Source of the DNA: Deltaproteobacteria bacterium
GTDB taxonomy: Bacteria; Desulfobacterota; Binatia; UBA9968
DNA: 64,000 nt
Reading direction: 5' to 3'
Assembly: GCA_016874755.1 (NCBI GenBank)
Contig: VGTH01000016.1
Coordinates: forward strand, 1-64,000
Both the position numbers and the translations under genes were made by a program. The notes beneath the pieces are model-generated. The model saw only the letters and a list, made by a program, of their open reading frames with translations. It searched no databases and was not told the origin of the DNA. Of this stretch, positions 10,854-19,124 are shown in pieces (the stretch's first letter is position 1; each line of letters opens with the position of its first letter).

Positions 10854-11147
10854 TTAAGTTGCCGTTCCTTGGCCTCGACGAGTAAAGCGAGTCTTCACAG
10901 CTTCAACGCGCGCGAGCCGTCGCTCTATCTCATCATCAAGGACCGTCTTATGATCCCAATAATAAGCCAATGCCGAATAGATCTGCCCCATGCTCAGATG
11001 CGGATGCTGAAAGTGCAATTCTTCCGGGCTCCAGCCATAGGCTAAGTGATCCAAGACAAGCTCGACAACTTTGATTGAGGTGCCGGCGATCATCGGCACC
11101 TGCGAGTCGTTTAGGATGATGTGTTCGTATCTCGTTGCAGCGACCAA
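10854..11147 (-). CDS. DUF433 antitoxin-like protein
   Basis: DUF433 proteins are small helix-turn-helix proteins that usually neutralise and regulate a DUF5615 toxin. Seen: VPMIAGTSIKVVELVLDHLAYGWSPEEL, HPHLSMGQIYSALAYYW and a charged C-terminal tail. The start is taken as TTG at 11145-11147 because AAGGAGG lies eight bases upstream; a longer frame begins at 11267 but its first 40 residues do not look like the family. The protein then has 97 residues. The toxin partner downstream is decayed, so this may be a solitary antitoxin. Confidence 0.7.
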   Translation of the reverse strand: MVAATRYEHIILNDSQVPMIAGTSIKVVELVLDHLAYGWSPEELHFQHPHLSMGQIYSALAYYWDHKTVLDDEIERRLARVEAVKTRFTRRGQGTAT

Positions 11148-11324
11148 GATTGACTCCTCCTTACAGTTTGTCCAAATTCTACGTCTTCCGAGCGTGTCAT
11201 GCAAAGGCGATCTTTCACTCTTCACTATCAAACGGTTGCCTTTCGCTGCGCTCTCGTTGACCCTCAATCCACTATCGGATAATTCATTTTTGGTTTATTG
11301 TCCGGATCGATAGGAGAGAAAGTC

Positions 11325-11510
11325 ATGTCACTCAGCTTCGAAGAAAATGAAATGCTCACCCGCGTTGGCAAAGGCACGCCGGGCGGCGAAATGTTGCGCC
11401 GGTACTGGCATCCGATCGGCTTTACCAAGGAATTGAAAAATCGGCCGGTGCGCCGGCCCCTGCGGCGAAGATCTCGTCTTGTTGCGCTGGGTGCCAGGTG
11501 AATTTCGCGT
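11325..11510 (+). pseudogene. N-terminal fragment of a Rieske oxygenase, frameshifted
   Basis: After AGGAGAG (11312-11318) an ATG opens MSLSFEENEMLTRVGKGTPG and continues through a RRYWHPIG motif, the typical start of Rieske ring-hydroxylating oxygenases (compare DWFRRYWIAVGTTQEL at 25346-26590). Around 11456-11470 a one-base shift is needed to continue into GEDLVLLRWVPGEFRVN, after which a TGA ends the homology. The CxH...CxxH cluster-binding region is missing. It abuts the UbiD gene at 11602, suggesting the plus-strand cluster once began with a full oxygenase. Confidence 0.7.
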
Positions 11511-11601
11511 CAACTGACGACCGGCGAAGTGAGGGCGGCGACCAGCCGGTCGCCCCTCCATCAATTTGGAATCTGTAATTTGAAATTTGGAATAACCCCG
11601 C

Positions 11602-13023
11602 ATGGCATTTTCCGACCTAAGAACTTTCATCGACGGCGCCGCCAAAATCGGCGAGCTAAAGAAAATCGACGGCGCCCACTGGGACCTTGAAATCGGTTGC
11701 CTAACCGAGTTGATGGCCGAACAGGACGGCCCGCTGTTACTCTTCGATAATATCTCCGGTTATCCCAAAGGCTTTCGCATCGCCACCAACGTGCTCGCCT
11801 CGGCGCGCCGCTTCGCGCTTGCTCTGGGTTTGCCGCACGACGCGCCGAAGATCGAGATCCTGAGAACCTGGCGCAACAAGATTCGCGACTTGAAAGGCTT
11901 CGCGCCCGTGGAAGTTTCCACCGGTCCGCTGACGGAAAATATTCTCGAAGGCGAGCGCGTCGACCTGGAAATTTTCCCGACGCCCAAGTGGCACGAGCAC
12001 GACGGCGGCCGCTACATCGGCACCGGCGACATGGTGGTGATCAAAGATCCCGACAGCGGCTGGGTCAACGTCGGAACTTATCGCTCGTGCATCGTCGGCA
12101 AAGATCGCGTCACGCTGTGGATCATCGAGCAAAAGCACGGCAAGCAGATCGCGCGCAAATACTGGCAGAAAAAACAACCCTGCCCCATGGCCATCGTCTT
12201 CGGCTGCGAGCCGGCGACCTGGATGGCCGCGCCGTCTGCTGCCAAAGCCGGCGTCAGCGAGTACGAATACGCCGGCGCTCTGCGCGGCGTGCCGCTGGAA
12301 CTGTTCAAGCTGCCGCTCACCGGCCTGCCGGTGCCGGCGACCTCCGAGATTGTCGTCGAAGGCGAGATGCCGCCGCCGGAAGAAGAGACGCACAAAGAAG
12401 GCCCCTTCGGCGAATGGCCGGGCTACTACACCCATAGCGGCGAAGAGTGCGTCGTGCGCGTGAAAAGAATTTATCACCGCAACGATCCCATTTTACTTGG
12501 CAACCCGCCGCTGTTGCCGATCACCGAGCGCTACGGCATCCCGCTCTTCGCCGCGCGCATCTGGGACCATCTCGAACAATCCGGCGTCACCGACGTCCAA
12601 GGCGTCTGGTGCCATTGCCATACGCTAATGGTCGTCGTCTCAATCAAGCAGCGCTTCGGTGGCCAGGCGATGCAAGCGCTGACGGCGATCGCCGGCATGT
12701 TCACCGGCGCCAGCATGTATCGCTATTACGTCGCCGTCGACGACGACATCGACCCGGTGGATTTGAAACAGGTCATCTGGGCCATGTGCACCCGCGTCGA
12801 CCCCAGTGAATCGGTAACAGTGTTAAAATCGTGGACCTCTGACTTGGACCCGCGCCTGCCGCCGGAAAAGCGCGAGCGCGGCGACTTCACCATGGGCCGC
12901 ATGCTAATCGACGCCTGCAAACCGTTTCACTGGCGCGAAAAATACGCACTCGCCAACAAGTTCAGCAGCGAAAAGCGCGAGGAGATCTGGGAGAAGTGGG
13001 CGGCAAAGCTAGGGTTGAAGTAA
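11602..13023 (+). CDS. UbiD-family (de)carboxylase 1
   Basis: UbiD enzymes use prenylated FMN for reversible decarboxylation of aromatic or alpha,beta-unsaturated acids. The protein has 473 residues, a typical length. The active-site Arg is Arg161 in NVGTYR and the two glutamates are Glu266 and Glu271 in the EGPFGE motif; WHEHDGGRYIGTGDMVV precedes the Arg. It is the first intact gene of a plus-strand cluster to 18951 and is similar to the UbiDs at 14965 and 62909. The substrate cannot be named. No UbiX is present in the window. Confidence 0.93.
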   Translation: MAFSDLRTFIDGAAKIGELKKIDGAHWDLEIGCLTELMAEQDGPLLLFDNISGYPKGFRIATNVLASARRFALALGLPHDAPKIEILRTWRNKIRDLKGFAPVEVSTGPLTENILEGERVDLEIFPTPKWHEHDGGRYIGTGDMVVIKDPDSGWVNVGTYRSCIVGKDRVTLWIIEQKHGKQIARKYWQKKQPCPMAIVFGCEPATWMAAPSAAKAGVSEYEYAGALRGVPLELFKLPLTGLPVPATSEIVVEGEMPPPEEETHKEGPFGEWPGYYTHSGEECVVRVKRIYHRNDPILLGNPPLLPITERYGIPLFAARIWDHLEQSGVTDVQGVWCHCHTLMVVVSIKQRFGGQAMQALTAIAGMFTGASMYRYYVAVDDDIDPVDLKQVIWAMCTRVDPSESVTVLKSWTSDLDPRLPPEKRERGDFTMGRMLIDACKPFHWREKYALANKFSSEKREEIWEKWAAKLGLK

Positions 13024-13103
13024 GATCCGACCGATCAACGCCACACGCCGGTTGACGCGCGCCGCGGCAACCACTATGGTCAGCCGAAAAAGGAGATGCT
13101 CCC

Positions 13104-14015
13104 ATGGACAAAGTCAATTTCCCCTATCGCTCGGACACTCACCTACCGTTTTTACACGTCGTCCACCATTCAGGCTCCTGGGCCAAGCATGGCCTGGAAG
13201 TGAACTACGATTGTGAAATCACCTCGGACGACTCGCACAAGAACGTCGCCAACGGCACCATCGAATTCGTCGGCGGCAATCATCTCTCTCCTTACATCCG
13301 CCGGCCTGCGGGCGACAAGTGGGTGTACCTCGGCCAGACGGTTAGCATGTTGAACCACCGATTAGTCGTGCGCGCCGACTCGGGCATTAACAAGATTTCC
13401 GATCTCAAAGGCAAGACCGTCGCAACCAAAGGCAAACACCCGGGGTTGAACACCTGGTTGTTCATCAAACAAGCAGGCTTGCTCCAAGACTGCCACGTTG
13501 AAAAAGCCAAGGGCAGCGCCTTTCATTGGGAAGAAGTGCGCGACGGCAAAGCCGATGCTGCATTCGTAACGCCGCCGGCCGATATTCTCTCCAAGCGCGC
13601 CGGCTTGAAAGTCATCGATGTGCCGTTCCTGCCGATGGTGTGGTTCACAACGGTTTCCAGCGGCGCTGGCTTCGTCGAGAAACGTCCCGACATCGTCGAC
13701 AAGATGCTGCGCGGCATCTGCGAAGGCATCGCCTACTTCAAAAACCACCGCGCCGAATCTATCAAGATCATCAAGGACAAGTACAAGGCCGAAGGCGACA
13801 TGGACGATGAGACGGCCACGCATCTCTACGAAGATCTCGCGAAAATCTTGCAGGCAAAACCCTATGCCACGATCCCGGCGATCTCCAACGTCTACGAGAT
13901 CGCCATCGAGCAGGATCGCGCCGCAGAAAAATGCGACCCCATGGCGCTGTGGGATTTTCACTATCTGCGCCGCATCGACGATAGCGGGTTTATCGATAAT
14001 TTGTATCGGACATAA
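13104..14015 (+). CDS. NMT1/THI5-like binding-protein-fold protein without signal peptide
   Basis: The 303-residue protein has NMT1/THI5 features (KISDLKGKTVATKGKHPG near residue 100, GKADAAFVTPPADI near 155) but begins MDKVNFPYRSDTHLPF with no hydrophobic leader, so it should be cytoplasmic. A strong AAGGAG Shine-Dalgarno lies just upstream of the ATG, supporting the start. It ends DDSGFIDNLYRT, the same C-terminal signature as the secreted binding proteins at 16421 and 17439. In this fold, signal-less members include 4,5-dihydroxyphthalate decarboxylase and Thi5-type enzymes, so an enzymatic or ligand-sensing role is possible. It lies between a UbiD and a haem-oxygenase-like protein. Confidence 0.8.
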   Translation: MDKVNFPYRSDTHLPFLHVVHHSGSWAKHGLEVNYDCEITSDDSHKNVANGTIEFVGGNHLSPYIRRPAGDKWVYLGQTVSMLNHRLVVRADSGINKISDLKGKTVATKGKHPGLNTWLFIKQAGLLQDCHVEKAKGSAFHWEEVRDGKADAAFVTPPADILSKRAGLKVIDVPFLPMVWFTTVSSGAGFVEKRPDIVDKMLRGICEGIAYFKNHRAESIKIIKDKYKAEGDMDDETATHLYEDLAKILQAKPYATIPAISNVYEIAIEQDRAAEKCDPMALWDFHYLRRIDDSGFIDNLYRT

Positions 14016-14020
14016 AACCA

Positions 14021-14098
14021 ACGTCTAGCGTCTAGGGTTTAGCGTCTGGCGTTTGCGAGCCCGAACGCTAGACCCTGGACGGCAAACCCCAAACGCCC
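14021..14098. repeat. Quasi-periodic spacer with mirrored arms
   Basis: The spacer repeats phrases like AGCGTCTGG and then their reverse complements: CGTCTAGGGTTTAGCG on the left faces CGCTAGACCCTGGACG on the right. It would fold as an imperfect hairpin between two plus-strand genes. No coding potential is seen. Confidence 0.6.
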
Positions 14099-14863
14099 AT
14101 GATCGCTCCCCAACTCGGCGTCAGAATGTCTCCAGACGACGCCACGGCTTACATCGCTGCACTGAATAGAAAAGTCCTTCTACGCTGGAAAGAACGCGTC
14201 ACCGACGGCCCGTTCATGCGGCCGTTTCTTGACGGCAAGCTGCCCATGTCGGCGATCAAACTATTCTTCAAAAACTGGGGTAACTTCACGGTCGAGATCA
14301 ACACGCTGGTGTCGGTTTCCTATCACAAGCACATTGGATTCTTTAAGCGCCATCCCGATTTGATGGGTCCCCTAGGCGTCAAAATCGCCGACGAGTTCAT
14401 TCATCCCCAACCACCGGGGCATGTACTGGTCATGCTGCAAACCGCCGAAGCGCTCGGCCTCACGAAAGAAGAGATTTTGCGCACACCGATGCTGCCGGAG
14501 TGCCGCGCCATCCTCGACTTCAAGCGCCAGCTCATGTGGGAAGGCACGGTCGCTGAGTGGTGGTTCTCGATGATGACCGAAGAACCGATCGGCTACTGGT
14601 CGGCGATGTGGGGTAAAACCTTGACGCAAAGATATGGCTTCACAAAACAGCAAGCGGTTTACTTCAAGACCCACGAAGAAGCCGACTTAAAAGAACATGA
14701 AGACGGCGTCATGGGCCACGCCACTTTCAACAAAATGGTCATGCAGCGCATCTTGGAAGACGGCTACGCCGACTGCCGCGAAGGATATAATTTAGAATAC
14801 TGTGCCCTGGCGGCGGTGGACCTCTATGGCGTAATGCACCGCGCTGCAGCGGAACTTGCATAA
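14099..14863 (+). CDS. Haem-oxygenase-like (TenA/PqqC-fold) diiron-type protein
   Basis: The 254-residue, mostly helical protein carries the metal-ligand pattern of haem-oxygenase-like diiron oxidases/oxygenases: Glu99 and His108 in ADEFIHPQPPGH, then His192, Asp196 and His200 in THEEADLKEHED. Members of this fold include PqqC, CADD and SznF/UndA-type diiron enzymes, and also metal-free TenA. The retained ligands suggest an iron-dependent oxygenase or oxidase. It sits between the signal-less binding-fold protein and UbiD 2. A second protein of this fold is at 51985-52689. Confidence 0.8.
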   Translation: MIAPQLGVRMSPDDATAYIAALNRKVLLRWKERVTDGPFMRPFLDGKLPMSAIKLFFKNWGNFTVEINTLVSVSYHKHIGFFKRHPDLMGPLGVKIADEFIHPQPPGHVLVMLQTAEALGLTKEEILRTPMLPECRAILDFKRQLMWEGTVAEWWFSMMTEEPIGYWSAMWGKTLTQRYGFTKQQAVYFKTHEEADLKEHEDGVMGHATFNKMVMQRILEDGYADCREGYNLEYCALAAVDLYGVMHRAAAELA

Positions 14864-14867
14864 GAAA

Positions 14868-14955
14868 GGCGGAATTATGAAAGCGGAATTATGAAGGACA
14901 GACCGAAGCTCGCCGCTAGGGCCCAGCTTCATCCTTCCGCCTTCATCCTTCATAC
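14868..14955. repeat. Purine-rich repeat spacer facing its complement
   Basis: GCGGAATTATGAA is repeated twice on the left (from about 14870 to 14896), and the right end carries CTTCATCCTTCCGCC and CTTCATCCTTCAT, their approximate reverse complement. It lies between the haem-oxygenase-like gene and UbiD 2. Confidence 0.55.
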
Positions 14956-14964
14956 TTTTTCACT

Positions 14965-16398
14965 ATGACCCCATCCAACCACGATCTCCGTGCATTCTTA
15001 AACGAAGTCGACAAAATCGGCGAGCTGCGCCGTATCTCTGGCATCCCGTGGGACAAAGACATGGGCGGGCTCGTCGAGATGATTTTGGAGCGCAGCAAAA
15101 ATCCGCCGGCGATGATCTTCGACAAAGTTCCCGGCTCGCGCCAGGACATGGAGATTCTTTGCAGCCAAATCGATACGCTACCGCGGCTAGCGATCGCCAT
15201 GGGCACGGACCCGAAACTCAGCCTCACCGATTTCATCCAGGCTTGGCGGCGCAAGATTCGCAACTTCGAGCCGGTGCCGGCGCAGTTCGTCAAAGAGGCG
15301 TCGATCTTCGAAAACTGCATCGACAAAAACATCGACCTGGAAGCCTTTCCGATCCCGCGTTGGCACGAAGAGGACGGCGGCCGCTACATCGGCACCGACG
15401 ATCTGGTCATCACCGAAGATCCCGAAGAACACTGGATCAATGCCGGCACCTACCGCGTCATGTTGCAGGGCAAAGACGCCGTGGCGTTGTATATTTCGCC
15501 GGGCAAACACGGCCGCGTGCAGCGGCAAAAGTATTTCGACGCCGGCAAGCCCTGCCCGGTTGTCATGTCCTTCGGCCACCATCCAATTTTGTTTCTCGCC
15601 GCCTGCACCGATGTGCCGGTGAAAATGAGCGAGTTCGACTACGCTGGCGGCGTGATCGGCGAGCCGATTCAAATGGTCAAAGGACCGCTCACCGGCTTGC
15701 CGATTCCGGCCTACTCGGAAATCGCCATCGAAGGCGAAATGGTTCCCGGCGAAAATTTGCCAGAGGGCCCGTTCGGCGAATGGCCCGGCTACTACGCCAG
15801 CGCGACGCGGCCCGAGCCGGTGGTGCGCATCAAGGCGCTGTATCATCGCAACCACCCGATTCTCTGCGGCGAACCGCCGCTGCGACCGTCGGCGGGTCAA
15901 GGCTTTCACCGGTCGATCCAACGCTCGGCGTTGATTTGGAATGCGCTCGAAGACGCCGGCGTTCCCGACGTGCATGGCGTGTGGCTGCACCCGGGCGCCT
16001 ATCGATTTTTTTCGATTTTGAAAATCAAACAGCGCTACCCCGGTCACGCCAAACAGGCGGCATTGATCGCGAGCCAGTGCCGTCCCGGCGCCTATCTGGG
16101 TCGCTACGTAGTGGTTGTCGACGACGACATCGATATCTACAACCCCGACGATGTCATCTGGGCCATCGGCACGCGCTCCGAGCCGGAGAACATCGACATT
16201 CTGCGCCGCTGTTGGAGCGGCCCCCTCGACCCGGCGATCCCGCGCGAGCGCAAGGGCTTCAACTCGCGCGCGATCATCGACGCGACGCGGCCCTACGAGT
16301 GGAAAGACAAGTTTCCGCCGGTAAACGCGGTGAGCGATCAACTGAAGGCGGAGTTGGATAAGAAGTACGCGACGCTATTGAAGGATATGATCCGATAA
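14965..16398 (+). CDS. UbiD-family (de)carboxylase 2
   Basis: A 477-residue UbiD-family protein for prFMN-dependent (de)carboxylation. The conserved Arg164 in NAGTYR and Glu267/Glu272 in EGPFGE are present, with WHEEDGGRYIGTDDLV before them and VVVDDDIDIYNPDDVIWA near residue 390, the family's conserved acidic loop. It is clearly paralogous to the UbiDs at 11602 and 62909 but differs enough to suggest another substrate. It is followed after 22 nt by a secreted binding protein. Confidence 0.93.
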   Translation: MTPSNHDLRAFLNEVDKIGELRRISGIPWDKDMGGLVEMILERSKNPPAMIFDKVPGSRQDMEILCSQIDTLPRLAIAMGTDPKLSLTDFIQAWRRKIRNFEPVPAQFVKEASIFENCIDKNIDLEAFPIPRWHEEDGGRYIGTDDLVITEDPEEHWINAGTYRVMLQGKDAVALYISPGKHGRVQRQKYFDAGKPCPVVMSFGHHPILFLAACTDVPVKMSEFDYAGGVIGEPIQMVKGPLTGLPIPAYSEIAIEGEMVPGENLPEGPFGEWPGYYASATRPEPVVRIKALYHRNHPILCGEPPLRPSAGQGFHRSIQRSALIWNALEDAGVPDVHGVWLHPGAYRFFSILKIKQRYPGHAKQAALIASQCRPGAYLGRYVVVVDDDIDIYNPDDVIWAIGTRSEPENIDILRRCWSGPLDPAIPRERKGFNSRAIIDATRPYEWKDKFPPVNAVSDQLKAELDKKYATLLKDMIR

Positions 16399-16420
16399 TC
16401 GCGTTGCGAGGAGGCACGCA

Positions 16421-17419
16421 ATGAAGCGAAATCTCGCCCTCTTTGCCGGGTTGCTATTGGCAAGCTTACCCTCTCTCGCCCACCCCCAAACCTCACTCTC
16501 CAATGTTATCCTCGGCCACAGCGGCAGCACCGGCTCGCTGGGCAATCTGCGCCGCATCATCGAGCGGGAGAAACTGTGGGAAAAGCACGGCCTCAGCGTC
16601 AAGAGCGTCTATTTCGGCAGCGGCGGGGTTTTGACCCAGGCGCTCGCCGGCGGCAACATCGCCGGCTCGGAATCCGAAGTGCCGGGCATGTTAAACCTCA
16701 CGGTGTCCGGCGTCCTCGACGCAAAGCTCCTCACGGTGACGATCAACAAGATCGAGCATGTCTTCGTCGTGCGCAAAAACATCGCGAAGAACGACGATCT
16801 CAAAGGCAAGAAACTCGCCGTCAGCCGTTTCGGTTCGGCCTCCGATACCGTCACGCGCCTGGTGCTGAAATCCTGGAAAATCGATCCCGAAAAAGAAGTG
16901 ATCTTGCTGCAATCCGGCAACACGCCGACGCGCATGTCGGCCCTTGCAGCAGGCCATGTCGACGGCGCGCTGGTGAGCCCGGAGAGCATTCACAAGATCC
17001 TAGCATCGGCCTGCTGCCGGATTCTTTTCGATCTCTCCGAGCTGCCGATGGACTATGCCCGCTACGGCTACGTCTTTCCGACCGCATGGATTAAATCGAA
17101 TCGCGACGTGCTGCGCCGCCTACTCATGGCATACTTGGAAGGCATCGCAATTTTTCGCACCCGTCCCACGGCCGCCTTCGCGGCTCTTGAAGACGACGGC
17201 ATCAAAGACCCGGCGGTGCAAAAAGATATCTACGAGCGCTCGCTAAAACATGTGCGCGAGTATCCAATACCAGAGCCCAATGGAGTGCAAAACGTACTCG
17301 AATCATTGCCCCATCCAAACGCCAAAACCAGCAAACCGGCCCAGCTCATCGACACCAGCGTCTTGGAAGAAATCCGAAAATCTGGTTTCATCGATAAACT
17401 CTACGGGCGGCCAAGTTAA
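16421..17419 (+). CDS. NMT1/THI5-type periplasmic substrate-binding protein A
   Basis: The 332-residue protein starts with a clear signal peptide (MKRNLALFAGLLLASLPSLA, cut before HPQTS), followed by the SsuA/TauA/THI5-like two-lobe domain: LRRIIEREKLWEKHGL, DDLKGKKLAVSRFGSASDTV and GHVDGALVSPES. It ends IRKSGFIDKLYGRPS. AGGAGG lies about ten bases before the ATG. Close paralogue of the next gene (19 nt downstream). Such proteins normally feed an ABC importer, but no permease or ATPase gene is nearby. Confidence 0.88.
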   Translation: MKRNLALFAGLLLASLPSLAHPQTSLSNVILGHSGSTGSLGNLRRIIEREKLWEKHGLSVKSVYFGSGGVLTQALAGGNIAGSESEVPGMLNLTVSGVLDAKLLTVTINKIEHVFVVRKNIAKNDDLKGKKLAVSRFGSASDTVTRLVLKSWKIDPEKEVILLQSGNTPTRMSALAAGHVDGALVSPESIHKILASACCRILFDLSELPMDYARYGYVFPTAWIKSNRDVLRRLLMAYLEGIAIFRTRPTAAFAALEDDGIKDPAVQKDIYERSLKHVREYPIPEPNGVQNVLESLPHPNAKTSKPAQLIDTSVLEEIRKSGFIDKLYGRPS

Positions 17420-17438
17420 ATAAGTTGCGAGGAGAAAA

Positions 17439-18446
17439 ATGTTCCGATCGTTCCGAATCAGAGTTCTTGCCGTAGTCGTCACCGCGCTGATTTGCGCCAA
17501 TGCCCATGCCCAAACCAATCAAGTCGTCATCGGCTACAGCGGCACCGGATTGACCACCGATCTGCGCAAGCTCATCGACCGTGAAAATATTTGGGAGAAG
17601 CACAACCTGAGCGTCAAGTCGGTTTATTTCAACAGCGGCTCGCTGATGAGCCAGGCAATGCTCGGCGGCAGCATTACCGCGTCGGACTCCGACGTGCCTG
17701 CAGTTATGGTCCTCACGGTCGCCGGCATCATCGACGCCAAGTTGGTCGCCGTCAGCATCAATCGGCTCGAGCATTACTTCGTCGTGCGCAAGAACATTAC
17801 CAAGGCCGAAGACCTCAAGGGCAAGAAGGTCGCCGTCAGCCGGCTGGGCTCTTCGTCCGACATGGTCACGCGCATGGTGCTCAAGCAATGGAAGATCGAT
17901 CCGGAAAAAGAGATGACTTTCCTGCAGGCCGGCAACACGCCGACGCGCCTGTCGGCTCTCAGTAGCGGCCACGTCGACGCCGCGCTGATCGGCCCGGATA
18001 ACGTCCACAAAATTGTCGCCACCGGCTGCTGCCGGGCGATGGCCGATCTGTCTGAATTGCCGCTCGACTATGCGAGATTTGGCCTCGTCGTGCCCACCGC
18101 CTCGATCAAAACTCAACGCGATCTGATGCGCCGCTTGCTAATGGCCTTCACCGAAGGCATTTACGTTTTCAAGACCAAACCCAAACTGGCCATGGCGATC
18201 ATCGAAGAAAACGGCATCAAGGATCAAAATATCGTCAAAGAGCTCTACGACCGCATCTCCAAAAGTCTGCGCGAGTTTCCCGTGCCAGAGGAAAAAGGCG
18301 TGCAAGGCGCCCTCGATTCGCTCACCCATCCCAACGCCAAGACCGCTAAACCTGCGAGCCTGATGGACACCAGCTTGATGGATGAGATCCGTAAATCCGG
18401 CTTTATCGACAAGCTCTACGGGCGGGCGCCGCGGAACGAGAAATAG
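17439..18446 (+). CDS. NMT1/THI5-type periplasmic substrate-binding protein B
   Basis: A 335-residue paralogue of the preceding gene: signal peptide to about residue 25 (LICANAHAQ), LRKLIDRENIWEKHNLSVKS, EDLKGKKVAVSRLGSSSDMV, GHVDAALIGPDN, and the C-terminal IRKSGFIDKLYGRAP. AGGAG lies directly upstream of the start. The tandem duplication suggests two related ligands or gene-dosage selection. The ligand is unknown; an aromatic or small carboxylic acid is an inference from the adjacent UbiD genes. Confidence 0.88.
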   Translation: MFRSFRIRVLAVVVTALICANAHAQTNQVVIGYSGTGLTTDLRKLIDRENIWEKHNLSVKSVYFNSGSLMSQAMLGGSITASDSDVPAVMVLTVAGIIDAKLVAVSINRLEHYFVVRKNITKAEDLKGKKVAVSRLGSSSDMVTRMVLKQWKIDPEKEMTFLQAGNTPTRLSALSSGHVDAALIGPDNVHKIVATGCCRAMADLSELPLDYARFGLVVPTASIKTQRDLMRRLLMAFTEGIYVFKTKPKLAMAIIEENGIKDQNIVKELYDRISKSLREFPVPEEKGVQGALDSLTHPNAKTAKPASLMDTSLMDEIRKSGFIDKLYGRAPRNEK

Positions 18447-18469
18447 TCTTTTCGATTCCGTGAAAACAT

Positions 18470-18566
18470 GAACGGATTCTTACCAACAATTTTCAACTTC
18501 TGATCCGTTCGCCCTGAGCTCAGTCGAAGGGCTCCGATGAGTTTTTCAGCAGCCCGAGTGAGAGTT
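18470..18566. repeat. Dispersed hairpin repeat, copy 1
   Basis: GAACGGAT (18470-18477) pairs with ATCCGTTC (18503-18510). The right side continues GCCCTGAGCTCAGTCGAAGG, then GCTCCGATGAGTTTTTCAGC. The same words recur at 18949-19079 and 60545-60656. It lies between binding protein B and the ABM gene. Confidence 0.7.
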
Positions 18567-18600
18567 CCCAAATTAGCTCGACTGTCGAGGAGGATCATTC

Positions 18601-18951
18601 ATGTTTATTGTCACCAACCGCATTCCCGTCACCCACGGCCACGAGTCCGACTTTGAAGATCGGTTCCGCAACCGGGCCCATCTCATCGACCAATCGCCCG
18701 GATTCGTCAAAAACCTTGTGCTTCGCCCAGTCTCACGCCGCTTTAACCATCAGACCGGACAATGGGAAGAAACCAAGGAGCAAGGCTACTACCTCGTGCA
18801 AACTTACTGGGAAAGCGAACAAGACTTTTGGAATTGGACAAAGAGCGAATCGTTCCGCATCGCTCACAGCAACCGTCCGGCGGCGGAAATGTTTGCCGGT
18901 CCAAACGTCTTAGAAACTCACGAAGTGATTCTTACAACGGACAAGAAGTGA
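18601..18951 (+). CDS. Antibiotic-biosynthesis-monooxygenase (IsdG/HmoA-like) domain protein
   Basis: A 116-residue ferredoxin-like-fold protein matching the ABM family: MFIVTNRIPVTHGHESDFEDR, HLIDQSPGFVKNLVLRPV, and a YYLVQTYWES strand. ABM proteins are small dimeric oxygenases; the IsdG/HmoA branch degrades haem and others oxidise quinones without cofactors. TCGAGGAGGATCATTC gives a strong Shine-Dalgarno just before the ATG. Last gene of the plus-strand cluster, separated from binding protein B by a dispersed hairpin repeat. Its TGA stop codon is also the first three bases of the next repeat copy. Confidence 0.75.
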   Translation: MFIVTNRIPVTHGHESDFEDRFRNRAHLIDQSPGFVKNLVLRPVSRRFNHQTGQWEETKEQGYYLVQTYWESEQDFWNWTKSESFRIAHSNRPAAEMFAGPNVLETHEVILTTDKK

Positions 18952-19079
18952 TTCTGCTGAAAAACCTAAGAAGGCTTCGACGGGCTCAGCATGAACGGAT
19001 CTTTGCTAAACGATTTCAACTCCGATTCCGTTCGTCCTGAGCTTGTCGAGGGACTCCGAAGGGTTTTTAGCAGAATCAG
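18949..19079. repeat. Dispersed palindromic element, copy 2 (about 130 bp)
   Basis: The outer arms TGATTCTGCTGAAAAACC (left) and GGGTTTTTAGCAGAATCA (right) are nearly perfect complements. Inner arms CTTCGACGGGCTCAGCATGA and TTCGTCCTGAGCTTGTCGAG also pair, giving one long imperfect hairpin. The left end overlaps the ABM stop codon. It lies between convergent genes and may also end transcription. Confidence 0.8.
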
Positions 19080-19124
19080 AAGCGAAGAACGAGTTCCCGG
19101 CAAAAGTGTTGATCAAGCCACTCT

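Noticed and set aside
15048-16361. 437-codon frame overlapping UbiD 2 on the same strand
   Set aside because: Arg-rich composition typical of an out-of-frame reading of a GC-rich gene; UbiD 2 has complete family motifs.
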